Part shown: positions 11,350 to 22,249 of the stretch, piece by piece
Layout of the letters: every line of letters starts with the position of its first letter
How positions within the stretch are numbered: position 1 is the stretch's first letter
Assembly (NCBI GenBank): GCA_902806565.1
Contig: CADCXA010000031.1
Coordinates: forward strand, 1,488,001-1,552,000
Direction of reading: 5' to 3'
Source: Hypoxylon rubiginosum
Lineage: Eukaryota > Ascomycota > Sordariomycetes > Xylariales > Hypoxylaceae
DNA length: 64,000 bases
Made by a program: the position numbers and the translations under genes
The notes under the pieces: model-generated
Database searches by the model: none
What the model was told of the DNA's origin: nothing
What the model saw: only the letters and a program-made list of their open reading frames with translations

Positions 11350-12830
11350 ATGTTTGTCATGTATAATCTATCGGATGAGCAACACCCTGGCGCTTCTGGG
11401 AGTGCCAGGACGCCAAGTTTAGTCGAAGGTCGCAGTTCTCGTCGTTCCGCTTGTGACTTCTGCCGTGAATATAAGGTATAGCGAAAAAGAAAGATAATTG
11501 ATAGTCTTCGTTTGTTTTTCCCCAAGGTGGGCCCAAGTCGTTTTGTTTTTGACACAAGTGTTTTAATCTGTTGAATATTTTTATCGTTCCGCCTTGCCTG
11601 ACTGTACGTATGTAGGTCAGATGCAGCGGTAGCAAGTCGCGATGCGACCGTTGCGCCAAGCATGGCAAGACGTGCACGTTTACCCCGGCCTCCGGACGGC
11701 GCAATATGCGGGCCCAAGAATTTCGAGGAAGCGGACATTCTCACCGGAGATCACAAGATAAGTTCATTATCGTCGAGCCGGGCCCGAACTTGTTCAACAC
11801 CAAAGAGAATCGTCAGTCACCCAAAGAGCAGCTACGACAGCTAGAGAGCAACAACAACTCTAGCGCCGTCACCACTCCCAGCGGCATCCTCAGCGGCCCT
11901 TCGACGCGACCAAGCTCGCCTATTTCATCATCAGTCCAGGCGCTTCAGTCCCGAGCGCAGTCTCTATCTCCCCCGAGGCAGCAGCGGGATCTGAACTCAC
12001 GACTATCACTCGACGTCGAAGATTTGTGCCCGCCTACAGACATCATCCCCTCGTGTAGGGAATCATGGAATTACGAGATTCTAGCAGACCTTGGTGAAAG
12101 CAGGCGGTCGGGCGTCTGTAGCGATCTGTCCGGGAGTCCTTCGGATGTATTCCCGTGGACTAGCGACTGGAGCATCTTGCTCAATGGCAGCGCGCATACG
12201 AGCCGACTTCCGACCCCAAGCCTGACCGCAACCCCAACAGTGGATCATCCGGGGCCAAGACCCAGCATGGCGCCCACAGCGAACATGGAGCGCGAGATGG
12301 TCCTCGGCGCAGGGCCGACATCAGCGCCATGCAACTGTCTGCAGCATCTGACGATGAGCGTATTTGATCTCAACAGCTGGACAGCAAACCACCATCACCG
12401 ATCAGATTCGGCAGATACGTCGCACATGATGATGCTCGGCAAATTCCTCAGCATACATCGGGATCGCATGGCGACTTTCGAACACCTGTGCAACACGTGT
12501 CTCTCGCAGCCAGACTCGGCACAGCTGCTAATTGTCAATATCGAGCAGCTCGCCGACCTCCAGGAAAAGCAGATGAATCATCTGCAGGAGGAGACGTCCT
12601 CGTTCCCAACGGACACCATCGTGATAGGCAGCTTCGTCGTCGATCATACCCTAGACCGGGTGGTCATCGCGCGGCAACTACTGGCAGCGCGGAAGGCAAA
12701 ATTCATCCGCGTCTTGGAGTCCCTGCGCTCCCGGCTCATGGCTGCCGGCATGAGCGACTGTTACCATAGGCTGGACATGATCCTGGAACGGCTCAATAAG
12801 TGTCGGGTTGGGCAGTTAAATGTGCTCTGA
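11350..12830 (+). CDS. AflR-type Zn2Cys6 transcription factor, likely cluster activator
   Basis: Two exons, 11350-11475 and 11616-12830, with a 140-bp intron (donor GTATAG, acceptor TGTAG) that splits the zinc cluster; 446 aa. Spliced, the N-terminus carries ACDFCREYK followed by VRCSGSKSRCDRC and AKHGKTC: cysteines at 35, 38, 45, 52, 55 and 62, spacing C-x2-C-x6-C-x6-C-x2-C-x6-C, as in AflR and related regulators. A long Ser/Pro-rich linker follows (about 85-220). The C-terminal half, from CNCLQHLTMSVFDL through MATFEHLCNTC to the helical RLDMILERLN end, matches the AflR-family regulatory domain. These factors are nuclear and normally activate the biosynthetic cluster they sit in, so the NRPS is the likely target (inference). 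The second in-frame ATG at 11359 is an alternative start. Confidence 0.92.
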
Positions 12831-14474
12831 TCGACATAAATTGGGCTTGGCGCTATCTCTCTCTAAGCCAGACGGGCTCGACCAATACCCTTCCAGCGGG
12901 GAACATGGGAAACAGCCCAAGCTGACACCCATTGATAAGGGGGGGCGCGCTCCGAAAATATGCAGCAAGGGGTGGCGTTTCTACCTAGGTAGAGCAGAGA
13001 GACCCTGTTACGTTGCCAACCACGCCTTAAAAAGCACAGATTACTGGCCAGATTACCGGCTGCTTTTGCCTGCTAGGCTCACTGCGGCATGCCGACTGGA
13101 GCCCACCGCGGCCGAGGTGGCTCAGTCGGTTTAAACACAGGTAGACAGGACAAGACAGGGTATGATTACGGTACGTCGTACCTACGTGTTTTTTTCTTCC
13201 TTTTCTTTTCTTCAAGTTAGATACGTAGCTGGGCTGGCTGACTTTAGGGGGTACCTAGGTACGATATAGCATCGCTGGTTACGAATTTCGCCGAAAGCTG
13301 TTTTCAAATACCCCCTTCGCCGACGCGTTTTACTGGTCGGGTTCTGAGATCTATCCTCTTGGCGGTCAGCTAGCGAACGGCTCGGTTCGATCGGTACTGT
13401 GCAACGCGAGCCACTGCGTTAGGGTTGTGCGACGCCAAAGGGCTGCTAGTGGTGGTTTTATTTTCTGACCACTGCAGCTGCTCATAGCTCGGGCACCTAT
13501 TGCTTATTATTAGACGATGAAGTGTCACAAGTATTGCACACCGAAGTCGCAGGGGTTAGGAAGGAGTCAGGACCAATCGGTCGCCAAGTTGAACACTTGA
13601 AGGAGGGCATGTCACTGAGGTTTGCGTCAGTTATACATAGTTGTTCCTATTGGGCCAATAAGCTCCGCAATCGATTTCAACATCAACCAACGAGAAGACG
13701 TGCTGAAGGCGTAGGGCTGGGAGGCTATAAGCAAGGCTCGGAGACGAAGATGAGATTGGTAGTTCGGAAGACCGGCAGATCATGTATTACGCAGGGCTGT
13801 GCTAGATAATTATAGCTATAAGTAGCGAGGATAATGGGAATCTGAAAGAGTTGATCAAGATGTCGACAGCATTTCGTTGCGAGGATGATGGGAAAATATC
13901 TAGCATCTGCAGAGAAGAATAAGGGCCCATATCCACCTTAGCTGATTTCGTGTGAGCGTCGCCATTCCGCGATCCCCGAGATCTTTATTCAGATACGGAG
14001 CCGGGAGGCTCTTCATGCGCGCAGGGTGTAAGCATCTTGGATAAACCAATAAGCATGTGATCGGAGGCGAAGGTAAGAGAAAAGGCCCCTTCGGCCGATA
14101 GAAACGGACTTATAGCGGGTCACAAGATCTTGGTCATCACGAGACCCTTAATTGCTGACATACCCAGCCCATACCAAGCCGACGACCCCAGGTGAGGTTT
14201 AGACCGTTTGGTCCTGTACATAGTAACGCTCCTGTACATAGTACCTCATCCTCCAGGATGTATAGGATGTACCATACGCACTTCCGCTGGCTCGTTAACA
14301 CGCGAAGACCCACCTTTCTTCTTATCCCTCGAGTTTCTCGTCGTGATGTAACCTGAGTCCCTGATACTTCATGCTACCGGTCCGTCCCGTGAGGAGCCGC
14401 AACAAAAAGCCATGTATCTCCGGTGACCTTTTCGGGCTAGCTTGTGGCTAGCGCGTCTACAAAGATAGCTGTCA

Positions 14475-14522
14475 GCTTGGCTTGTTGGCTTGCTGGCTTG
14501 CTGGCTTGCTGGCTTGCTTGGT
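14475..14522 (+). repeat. (GGCTTGCT)n 8-bp tandem repeat
   Basis: ggcttgct is repeated about four to five times with one interrupted copy on each side. Confidence 0.85.
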
Positions 14523-14646
14523 TCAAGGAGAGATTGCCTGCCGGAAAGAGCTCCGCAGTGAACAGTTGGATAGGCTTCTCGAACCGAGCCGTAGAAACTA
14601 TCTTGACTGATTTGACTGGTTGACTGGCTTATTTTACAGAGGCCTC

Positions 14647-14671
14647 TGCCTGCCTGCCTGCCTGCCTGCCT
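14647..14671 (+). repeat. (TGCC)n tetranucleotide repeat
   Basis: Six tgcc units in a row, then a tacc variant. Confidence 0.9.
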
Positions 14672-14693
14672 ACCTGCTTACCCCTGCTGCCGG

Positions 14694-14714
14694 CCCTGGT
14701 CCTGGTCCTGGTCC
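14694..14714 (+). repeat. (CCTGGT)n hexanucleotide repeat
   Basis: Three cctggt units in a row, ending in a partial copy. Confidence 0.85.
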
Positions 14715-15906
14715 CTAATATCACCAAAGGCCCACCTACGCGCAAGTCTAGCGTGCCATGCCGGAACCTATGCAGCATGCATCCTGATCCCTTCTCGACA
14801 TTTCAACCACAACCCATTTCGGGAAATCCTGTAGAATGTCGTACGGATCATGTTTGTCCCACATTACTAGTACGATTCAGACCCGAACCCACGGTGTCCC
14901 ATCCCAGCGGGCTCGAGAGGATAGAACTTTTGGCGATAGCAGCGCGTAACTATGCGCTCCTTCGCGATTCATCGTTCGCTACAACGCATCGCATCGTAAA
15001 ACCCAAACCAGATGGATTGTGATGGATCCTACGAGCTAGGATCAGATGTGATGTGAGAGTCGGTCAAGTGACCTGAATTGGTTTATCCCAACCCAGACCT
15101 GCCGGGTCTAGCCCCGTATCCCAGTCTCGGATAGACTAATGTAAGAGGCTGAAAAGGTTTCAATTCTCGACTATGCGTTTCGTGTAAGATGGGAATGACA
15201 GGCCAGATATGCATGGCATTAGCAAGGACAAGTCAAATATGCGTAGCATCGAAAAGTTGACTAGATCGATAATATGCCTACCTAATAATCATCCTCGGCT
15301 TCAATCTCGCCGAGCGGACCGAATTTCAGAGGAATTCGTATGACTCGGACTAGAAGCGTAGAGGCGGTGACAAGTTAGCCGTCGGAAAGGTCTCCTTCAG
15401 ATGAACGATCCGATATACCTAACTTCTGTGAATATCCGAATAACCAGAGTGTGAATACACATAATTCTAAGAGTGGACGTTTGATTGGGTCAGTTGATTC
15501 AATTCTGGGAACAGAAGAAGTCGTGAAATTAGAACAAGTCGCGAAATTGATTGGACTCGACTCAGGCTATGCGGATATCGCGTCAATTGGGAAAAAAATT
15601 TGAATTAAAAAAAAGTATCTCTGAACGTAGCAGTAATAGTAAAACCTCGATTCCCATAAGGCCCAGATCTGTCGTGAATCATGGAGTGCCGAAAAAAACC
15701 TGCGTTTTTCTTTTGGCCCTAAGGAAATGATCTATTATTCTATACCGGGACTCCATGATGCGTCCTAATTGATGTGCACGAAACCCCCCGTCCGTTCCCC
15801 TTGGCCCAAGATGAGGCGCATTGCAATTGTTGTAGAAGTAGAAGTAGTAATAGTAGTAGTAAAGACCGCCTCGGTGTTTCTCTCTTACACGTCCCTGGAT
15901 TATAAC

Positions 15907-17183
15907 TTATTCGACCGCAAAATTAAAACTTCTGATATCACCGCGCAGTGTCATAACGTTCACCGCTCTGGTTAACTCCTCCAGAACGGACTTGGTTTGC
16001 TCTGGGTGGCACGTCGCCCTAACCAGAACGTCTCTCGTCCCCGTCCCGACCGAGCTTTGCCTGCTGCTATCTGAAGATCCCGGTATTGAGATATTGTTTG
16101 CTTGTCCCCAGTCCATGTATTGATATGTATGATGGGGTGAAAAGTCTTCTGGCGACCGCCAATCTTGGAAATCCGACATGGATACTGGCGACGTGTGTGG
16201 TACTGTGGGCATAAAGCCCGTCGTGGTGGCGATATTGTTGTTGAAGATGTCTACTTGGCCGCTGGCCGCGTTGAGTTTGAAGTTAAGGTTAGGATCTAAA
16301 ATGTCGACGCCGGTCATCTCTAAACCTTTGTCCATGTCCGCCAGCATGGTGCCGACGTTAAAAGTGTTTGGTTGTTCGTTTGGTTGTACGTTCGCTTCCG
16401 CGTGCTCGTGTTCTTCGACGTCTACGACGGAGGAATTCGAGCTCGACTGTGACGATCGCTTGCGGCTGCCGCGTTTGCTGCCCCTTACGGTGGATTGGCC
16501 GTTCTCCATTTGACGTTGTAGAAAAGAGTAACGGTTCTTCGCTGCGAGGCCGGTGCGGTATGGTAATTTGCTGCTCACGATCTCCTTCCAATTCCTTCCC
16601 ACTGTCTGGACACCTTCGAGTAGTAATGCGTCCTGCGACACGAGTCAGAAGGCCGGTCCTTAATTCATTGACACTCTCTCTCGAGATATGTGATGTTCGC
16701 TCACCTCCTCTGCGGTCCAGGGGCTCTTGTCAATCTGAGGGTCTAAGCTGTCGGTCCACCGCTTATAACACTGGTCGCCGTTTCTAGTCTGAACAAGATC
16801 GGCAACCTTACTCCATCGCGTGCCGTACTGTCGAACGCCTTGTCGGAGCCGCGCGTCTTCTTCCTTAGACCACGGACCTCTCTGAAGGGGCTGCGATATG
16901 TGGTAGTACCAGCGCTTCCGACAATCTTTATTCGTTCTCCCCGGAAATCGACGTGCGATAGTCTGCCAGTTGATGGTTCTGCCGGCTTGTACTTCTGTAT
17001 GTTGTCAGCCTGCTGTCATGAGGCGTTGGTATCGTGAAAAAAAAGTTGCGAATGGAGGCACGTTGGCGGAACGCCGCCGTTTTAAGATCACGACGTACCT
17101 TGGGCTACCGCAGCGCTGAGTTGCGAATCTTCTTCCAAAGTCCACTTTTGAGGGGCTTTAGGGGGCGGATCTGACAGAGACAT
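15907..17183 (-). CDS. R1R2R3 Myb-type DNA-binding protein
   Basis: Three exons: 17183-17099, 16994-16705 and 16632-15907, with introns of 104 and 72 bp (donors GTACGT and GTGAGC; acceptors TACAG and CGCAG); 366 aa. Three SANT/Myb repeats are visible: R1 starts KWTLEEDSQL and ends DCRKRWYYH, R2 runs RGPWSKEEDARL to QCYKRWTDSL, and R3 runs KSPWTAEEDALLL to GLAAKNRYSFL. The tail is Ser/Lys-rich (GSKRGSRKRSSQ, probably a nuclear localisation signal) and then low in structure, with a conserved-looking end (DVLVRATCHPEQ). It is a nuclear regulator. Fungal Myb proteins of this type control development and sometimes secondary metabolism. Its place beside the AflR-type gene could be coincidental. The ATG at 17183 is the closest before R1; a pyrimidine-rich leader lies upstream. 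Confidence 0.9.
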
Positions 17184-19096
17184 TGAAGGGCGCGGGAAGG
17201 CCGTAAAAAAAAAACTTCCTTTCTTTTCTTCCTTTTTATTAATGTTTTCTTGTTCGCCCTTTTTAAGGGATCTTCTTTTAAGTAAAGCAGTCTTCTCCGC
17301 AAAGAATTGTAAGCTACGGCGCACACCTACCCCTAGGAGGAAATCATGTCACGTCACAGTACATATAAAGCTCCGGGGCCTGGACCTTCAAAGGGGCAAT
17401 TGCCAATTGGCTACTGCAGGCTGTCTCGGCCGGTATTTCATCCATCAGATAAGGACGAAGGAAAAGGCGCCACCAAACCCCGCGGGGAGGAGGAAAGCAA
17501 AGGGAGGACGGGAGGGCAAGGAGGGCGAGAAGGGTTACGTGTGCCGGGCCTGTGCGTTTGGGATTATGCGCGCCTAGGATATGTATTTGATCGACAGTCA
17601 AGCCACCGTTGACACTATGCTGGACTGTGGCAGTATTTTTTTTTTTCTATCGTATTTTTTTCCTTTTCACCCTTACTATTACAGTTATGTACGATGGACA
17701 CGTATGAGGGCCCGATTTGAGTGACAGACCACACATGTACTTTGTTCGGGCCTGTGGGCAGCTGTGGAAGCCCTTCATGCAGTCAGCACCGATGTCCGGC
17801 TTGCCGTTGGGGGTAGGACCTTTGGAATTACCAACAGCTGGCAATACCCGTCCGGATTGCTCAGGTGAGTAAAATCGCGCTCGAGCCGCATACTCAGAGC
17901 GAAGCCCCTGATAAGACAGAAGCCGAGCCGCGCCCGGGCTGCTCTGGACCCTGAGCCTCGCAATTGGCTAAGTCGTACAGAACACAGTATTGGAAACATA
18001 TTGCGAGTGCATAATACTAATTAGCTAATTCCTTTATGTGTGCACTATTGCGGCCCGGCTTAACAAACGCTTTTTCTTGATAAGAGGAATAAGACACTGT
18101 CCTGCAGGAGACCGCAGGAGACCGGCAGCATGTAGGGCTGCGGGTGCGTTACATCCCTAGCAAGGGTCGAATTCCAAGGGGTTACATGGATGTACATGTG
18201 CGATGTACATCCGAATGTACGTAGGGGTGGATGCAATATTACCTCGTAAGAAATCAGCAAATGCGACTCTGCAGCTCGCCCGTCATTCGTGCATGGCCCT
18301 CCAGACTACGTGACAGTCGCTTTAAGCTTAACTTGGTCCATTATGAGCGGCCATTTTGGTAGGTTTCACGAACCCCAAACCTCGTCTTACTTGTACCCAG
18401 GCACCGACACACTGCCCAAAAGTCACTTCACAGCAAGTCGAGAATCCGTGTATGTAGCAGCTTCATGTCTGCCCCAAAACAACAATCACGAAATCCCGGA
18501 GTTCGAGTTTGGAAATTTCTAAGCAGAGATGGAGATGAACTTCGGCGACGCATACTGTTGCTTTACATAATGCGAGACTCCGAGCTTCGTTCGCGGGTAC
18601 GTTTCGAGATTTGCTGATGCGGTGGAGCCGGGGTCTCGTTGGTGTTTTCAGACATGTAAGTTATCTAACTCCCGATTTCGTGACAGAATCTAGCTTCTCC
18701 TCGTGGTATCGTGGGCTGAGGTCACCCCAGGCACATTATTCGTCACTTTGCATTACATGTACATTACAGGGCGGTCGTCCCATCAAGTCGGTTGGGAAAG
18801 TGGACAAAGATTGTCTGAGGTAAGGGCATGCTCGAATTATTCAATTATTATGAAATATGTTGAATATAGATTTTTATAGAGTTTATTGGTTGATATTGTC
18901 CTCACTCTTTCGTAGACGGTTTTAAGTTATCTGTAAATCTACCCTGATAATCGGAGTAAATACTTCTGCTGCTTACGGCCCCTGATGTACTTGGTTTCAA
19001 TTATAACTGTAGAGCGAATGCCTTCTTCTAGCTGCTTTCTGAAAATGTATAGTCGAAATTCTGCACCCGCTATCCCCAAGCTGTACTCGTATCATC
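17184..19096. other. intergenic spacer
   Basis: Contains homopolymer-rich leader sequence at 17206-17290 and a T-rich tract at 17638-17665. Otherwise it has only short chance frames. It holds the divergent promoters of the Myb gene and the reductase gene. Confidence 0.6.
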
Positions 19097-20131
19097 ATGT
19101 CTACCGTAATCACCCAGGCGCCTGACCGAACTCTCCGCTGTCACAGCTCTGAAGCCCCCAGTCCGGGAGAGGGCGAAGTCCTTATCAAAATTCTCGCCTC
19201 GCCGGTCAACCAGCTTGACCTGCTCGTCCTCGCAGGAAAGTACCCCGTTCAGCCGAAGCACAAGTATAACGGTGAATCTATCGTGGGCTACGATGGCGTC
19301 GGTGAAGTCGTAGCTTGCGGCGCCGGTGTTACCAACCTGGCGCCCGGTGACAGTGTCATACCTAGCCAGTTTGGCGTAGGCACTTGGCGCTCGCAGGCAG
19401 CTGTTAAGGCAACCATGTTGCAGAAAATATCGACTCCGAAGGCAGCCGAGTTTGCCTGTCTCCTGAGGATGGCTGTCGGGCCAGGGTACTTTCTCGTTGA
19501 GGAGATACGAAACCTGAAGCCCGGAGAATACATCATCCAGAATGCTGGCACATCCGCAGTTGCGCAATATGTCACCCAGTTCGCTAACCGACGAGGCGTT
19601 GGTGTAATTCACGTCATTCGCGATCGCCCCGACGCTGAAGCCGAATCCGTCAAGACAGCCCTTCTCTCATTGGGTGCTGCCGAGGTTTTCACTGAGAGCG
19701 AGATTGTCGACAAGGTTGCCGCTCTGAAGCAGTCTAAGCGCATTACTCTGGCTCTAGATTCCGTCTATGGAGCGTCTGGTTCTACAATCTTGGCAGCGTT
19801 GTCTGACGAGGGCACATTCGTGCATATGGGATTCCTCGGTGGTGTCAATGGAAAGCTACAGCTGGGCCCTCAAGATCTTTTCGGCAGGCGACTCACTCTG
19901 CGCGGATTCAGGGGCTCGGCTCATATGGCGGCTCGTACCCCTGAGGAGCAAGGCAAGCTCTTGGATTTCTGGGTCGATCTTTTCAACAAAGATCAGCTGA
20001 AGCTCCCAGCTTTGGGACTAAGCTTCGTAGACTGGAGAACAAGTGACGGCGGTCAAGCTGTCTTTGATGCGGTGAAAAGAGCACAAGAGGCGAAGCTCGG
20101 GCAGCGAAAGCAAGTGCTCATCTTCAAGTGA
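19097..20131 (+). CDS. trans-2-enoyl-CoA/ACP reductase-like MDR protein (ETR1/MECR-like)
   Basis: Single exon, 344 aa. Family landmarks are an N-terminal catalytic half with SPVNQLDLLVLAGKYP (the Tyr of the NPSD...Y motif of enoyl reductases is in place), GDSVIPSQFGVGTWRS, then LKPGEYIIQNAGTSAVAQY (nucleotide-binding turn) and VIHVIRDRPD. The IQNA...VRDRPD combination is typical of mitochondrial 2-enoyl thioester reductases, which reduce enoyl thioesters with NADPH. No zinc-ligand pattern is seen, as expected. The N-terminus (MSTVITQAPDRTLR) is short and is not a clear mitochondrial presequence, so a cytosolic tailoring role is possible. It reduces a C=C bond in the family; the substrate here is unknown. 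The ATG at 19097 is the first in frame. Confidence 0.9.
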   Translation: MSTVITQAPDRTLRCHSSEAPSPGEGEVLIKILASPVNQLDLLVLAGKYPVQPKHKYNGESIVGYDGVGEVVACGAGVTNLAPGDSVIPSQFGVGTWRSQAAVKATMLQKISTPKAAEFACLLRMAVGPGYFLVEEIRNLKPGEYIIQNAGTSAVAQYVTQFANRRGVGVIHVIRDRPDAEAESVKTALLSLGAAEVFTESEIVDKVAALKQSKRITLALDSVYGASGSTILAALSDEGTFVHMGFLGGVNGKLQLGPQDLFGRRLTLRGFRGSAHMAARTPEEQGKLLDFWVDLFNKDQLKLPALGLSFVDWRTSDGGQAVFDAVKRAQEAKLGQRKQVLIFK

Positions 20132-21213
20132 AGAAAGCCTGCAATAAGCTACTGGACATGGGGGTGTTTGTAACCTCCAATGTGAATGATTAAGAGTATG
20201 GCATTATGCGATATTTGTTATTCTATGGGTGTGAATATTACACAAAGTACACAATTCGGATATTCTTGTGTTACCTTTGTATAGAATGTTGTATAGAATG
20301 TACAACTCAAAGTGAGAAAAGGTTGCAGGATTTCATGTGCACATATCTTAGGTATCTGGGCTAGTACCTGTTTGCATATTGCCTTATATTAAAATCATTT
20401 TAAAGTCAGTTAGATTTATCTTTAGTTTAGTATAAAATGTTAAGAAGTATCTATACTTAACCTCTTTGAAACTGTCTCTAGGAACTGAGTATTCTCCTAC
20501 CCTTTTGGTTGCTGCTCTTCGCCACTTAATTAAATAAATAAAAAAGTTTTCTGTCAATCAGATATGCTACCTCCCACACCCTATCGCAACCCTTACTCAC
20601 ATCTTCCTACTATTTTTCGTCGGGGCCTACGCCTATCAAATCAGGCTCCGAGGTGTGTCAATTAAGTGGAAATAGTACTAGCACTAACTTGAGTCAAATT
20701 GAATCCGGGGGACTTTCTGGTTCGATCCGAATTGGTGGAAAAAGCAAAGCTGCAGGCTCCCTGTGATCTAACCGAGTATCGTGACCATAATCGTGATCGT
20801 GCCACAGGCCTTAATTGGGTGCTGACAGCGGCTTGGCGCTGCTGTTTGAGTAGTACTGCACTTGGGCGCGCATGTAACACAAGAATGCTACGAATACTTT
20901 ATTAAATGATATTATTTGATATATCGTATAGCGGTCAAATTATACAAGTCTCATATAGTGTAATGGGCACCCTTACATGATGGCAATAGGGGGTAACATA
21001 TTCTTTACAAAAGTCCCTGTAGACCGTCTAGGCATACCACTATTATCGCAAGCTTAGGTAGTCTAGACGTCGACGCACGTCGCGTTCCTTGAGTGTGCAG
21101 CGGCTGTATTATCAGATCTGTCTATAATGACCTGGACATCTAGTCTCTATAAGCCCCGGTGCCAAGTAGGCACCTGCCTAAGGTAAGGCATCCACCGACA
21201 TCTATGAGCATCA
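20132..21213. other. convergent 3' spacer
   Basis: AT-rich, with several AATAAA-like strings around 20530-20542. It holds the 3' ends of the reductase and hydrolase genes. No gene is seen. Confidence 0.65.
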
Positions 21214-22249
21214 TTACAACAACCAGGCGTCAAACCAGGAAACTGCTTGTATAAACGCCTGGTCCTTTGCCAGCTTCTCGACCTTCTTGCTGGTGTCGCA
21301 GCGGACACTGAAGCCATGCACGACCTGGCTGTACAAGGTAATCTGGTAAGGATAGCCACCCTTAGCTAGGATTACCTCCGACTTGTGGCGCAATTCAGGG
21401 GTGAAAATAGAATCTGTCTCAGCGGCAGCAATAGAGAGGGGAGCTTTGAAGCCAGCCAGCTCCTCGTCAGTGACGAAGGATGGATGAGCGAAAAAGCCGA
21501 CCTGGATATCGGGGAAGTGTCGCGCGACATACTATGATTGAAGATATGTTAGCGGCCGTTTGTAGATGCTCGCATCTAACAAGTTGCGATAAAGGGGTGC
21601 GGATCTAACCTTCGCCCCGAAGCAATATCCAAGAGCACCAAGCTTCGTGATGCCCTTCTCGGTCTTGAGCCACTTGATGGCCGCAGCTACTATGGGGTCA
21701 ACAGCCTCCGAGGTATGCGGGTTATCACCCGTGCTGCCCTTGATAAGCCAGGACATAATATCAAATGTCGCGGGAAAGTTCAACGGCAATGCATCCCCGT
21801 TGAACAGGTCGACGACGACACACAAGTAGCCATTAGCGGCATACTGGTCCGCCATCAATTTGCTGTTCTGCCATATCCCGATGACATCCGGGAGATATAG
21901 GAGCGCTGCACCTTGGTGGGCAGTTGCTGGATTAGGCTCAGCTAGATAGGCATCCCAGCTGCCAATCTTAATGTCTCGGCCAGTCGGCTCTCCACTAGCA
22001 AACGTGTTAGTAATTGTGGCGGTCTATATCGCAAGTTGTGAGCGCCAGATGATTTATTTCTGCCGGACTTGGCGTCGGCGGCTGGAAAAAAGGGGGGGCA
22101 AGATTGCGAGACATAATAATTGTTATATAACACCAAATCTCGACGCTCCTTTATTTGTAATATCGCAAAATTTCAAAGCCAAAGAAACTTAAGTCTTACT
22201 CGTGTTTTACACCGACGGTGCAGCACTGTCCCGGGGGGTTAGAGGCCAT
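21214..22249 (-). CDS. dienelactone hydrolase family protein
   Basis: Three exons: 22249-22200, 21994-21610 and 21531-21214, with introns of 205 bp (donor GTAAGA, branch ACTAACA, acceptor GCTAG) and 78 bp; 250 aa. The short first exon (MASNPPGQCC, TVGVKH) joins the second in the expected family order, ending in EPTGRDIKIG. Further landmarks are LLYLPDVIGIWQNS, MADQYAANGY, DLFNGDALPL, the nucleophile motif GYCFGAK (Cys in GxCxG), an acidic site in AAAETDSIF and the catalytic His in VVHGFSVRCD. The Cys-Asp-His triad is therefore complete. These alpha/beta hydrolases open lactone or enol-lactone rings and occur in both aromatic catabolism and fungal metabolite clusters. No signal peptide; probably cytosolic. 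The substrate is unknown. Confidence 0.93.

Larger units (their letters stand above)
12831..15906. other. 3 kb spacer without supported genes, with several short tandem repeats
   Basis: No open frame has recognisable protein content. Microsatellite-like tracts crowd into 14475-14714. Short AT-rich tracts lie near 15590-15620. A tRNA A-box-like string at about 13114-13125 has no matching B box. Confidence 0.6.

Noticed and set aside
11331..11744. 137-codon minus-strand frame over the zinc cluster exon
   Set aside because: The plus strand gives a perfect Zn2Cys6 cluster with splice sites, so the minus frame is chance.
13108..13140. tRNA-like A box (TGGCTCAGTCGG)
   Set aside because: No B box or cloverleaf arms within the next 90 bases.
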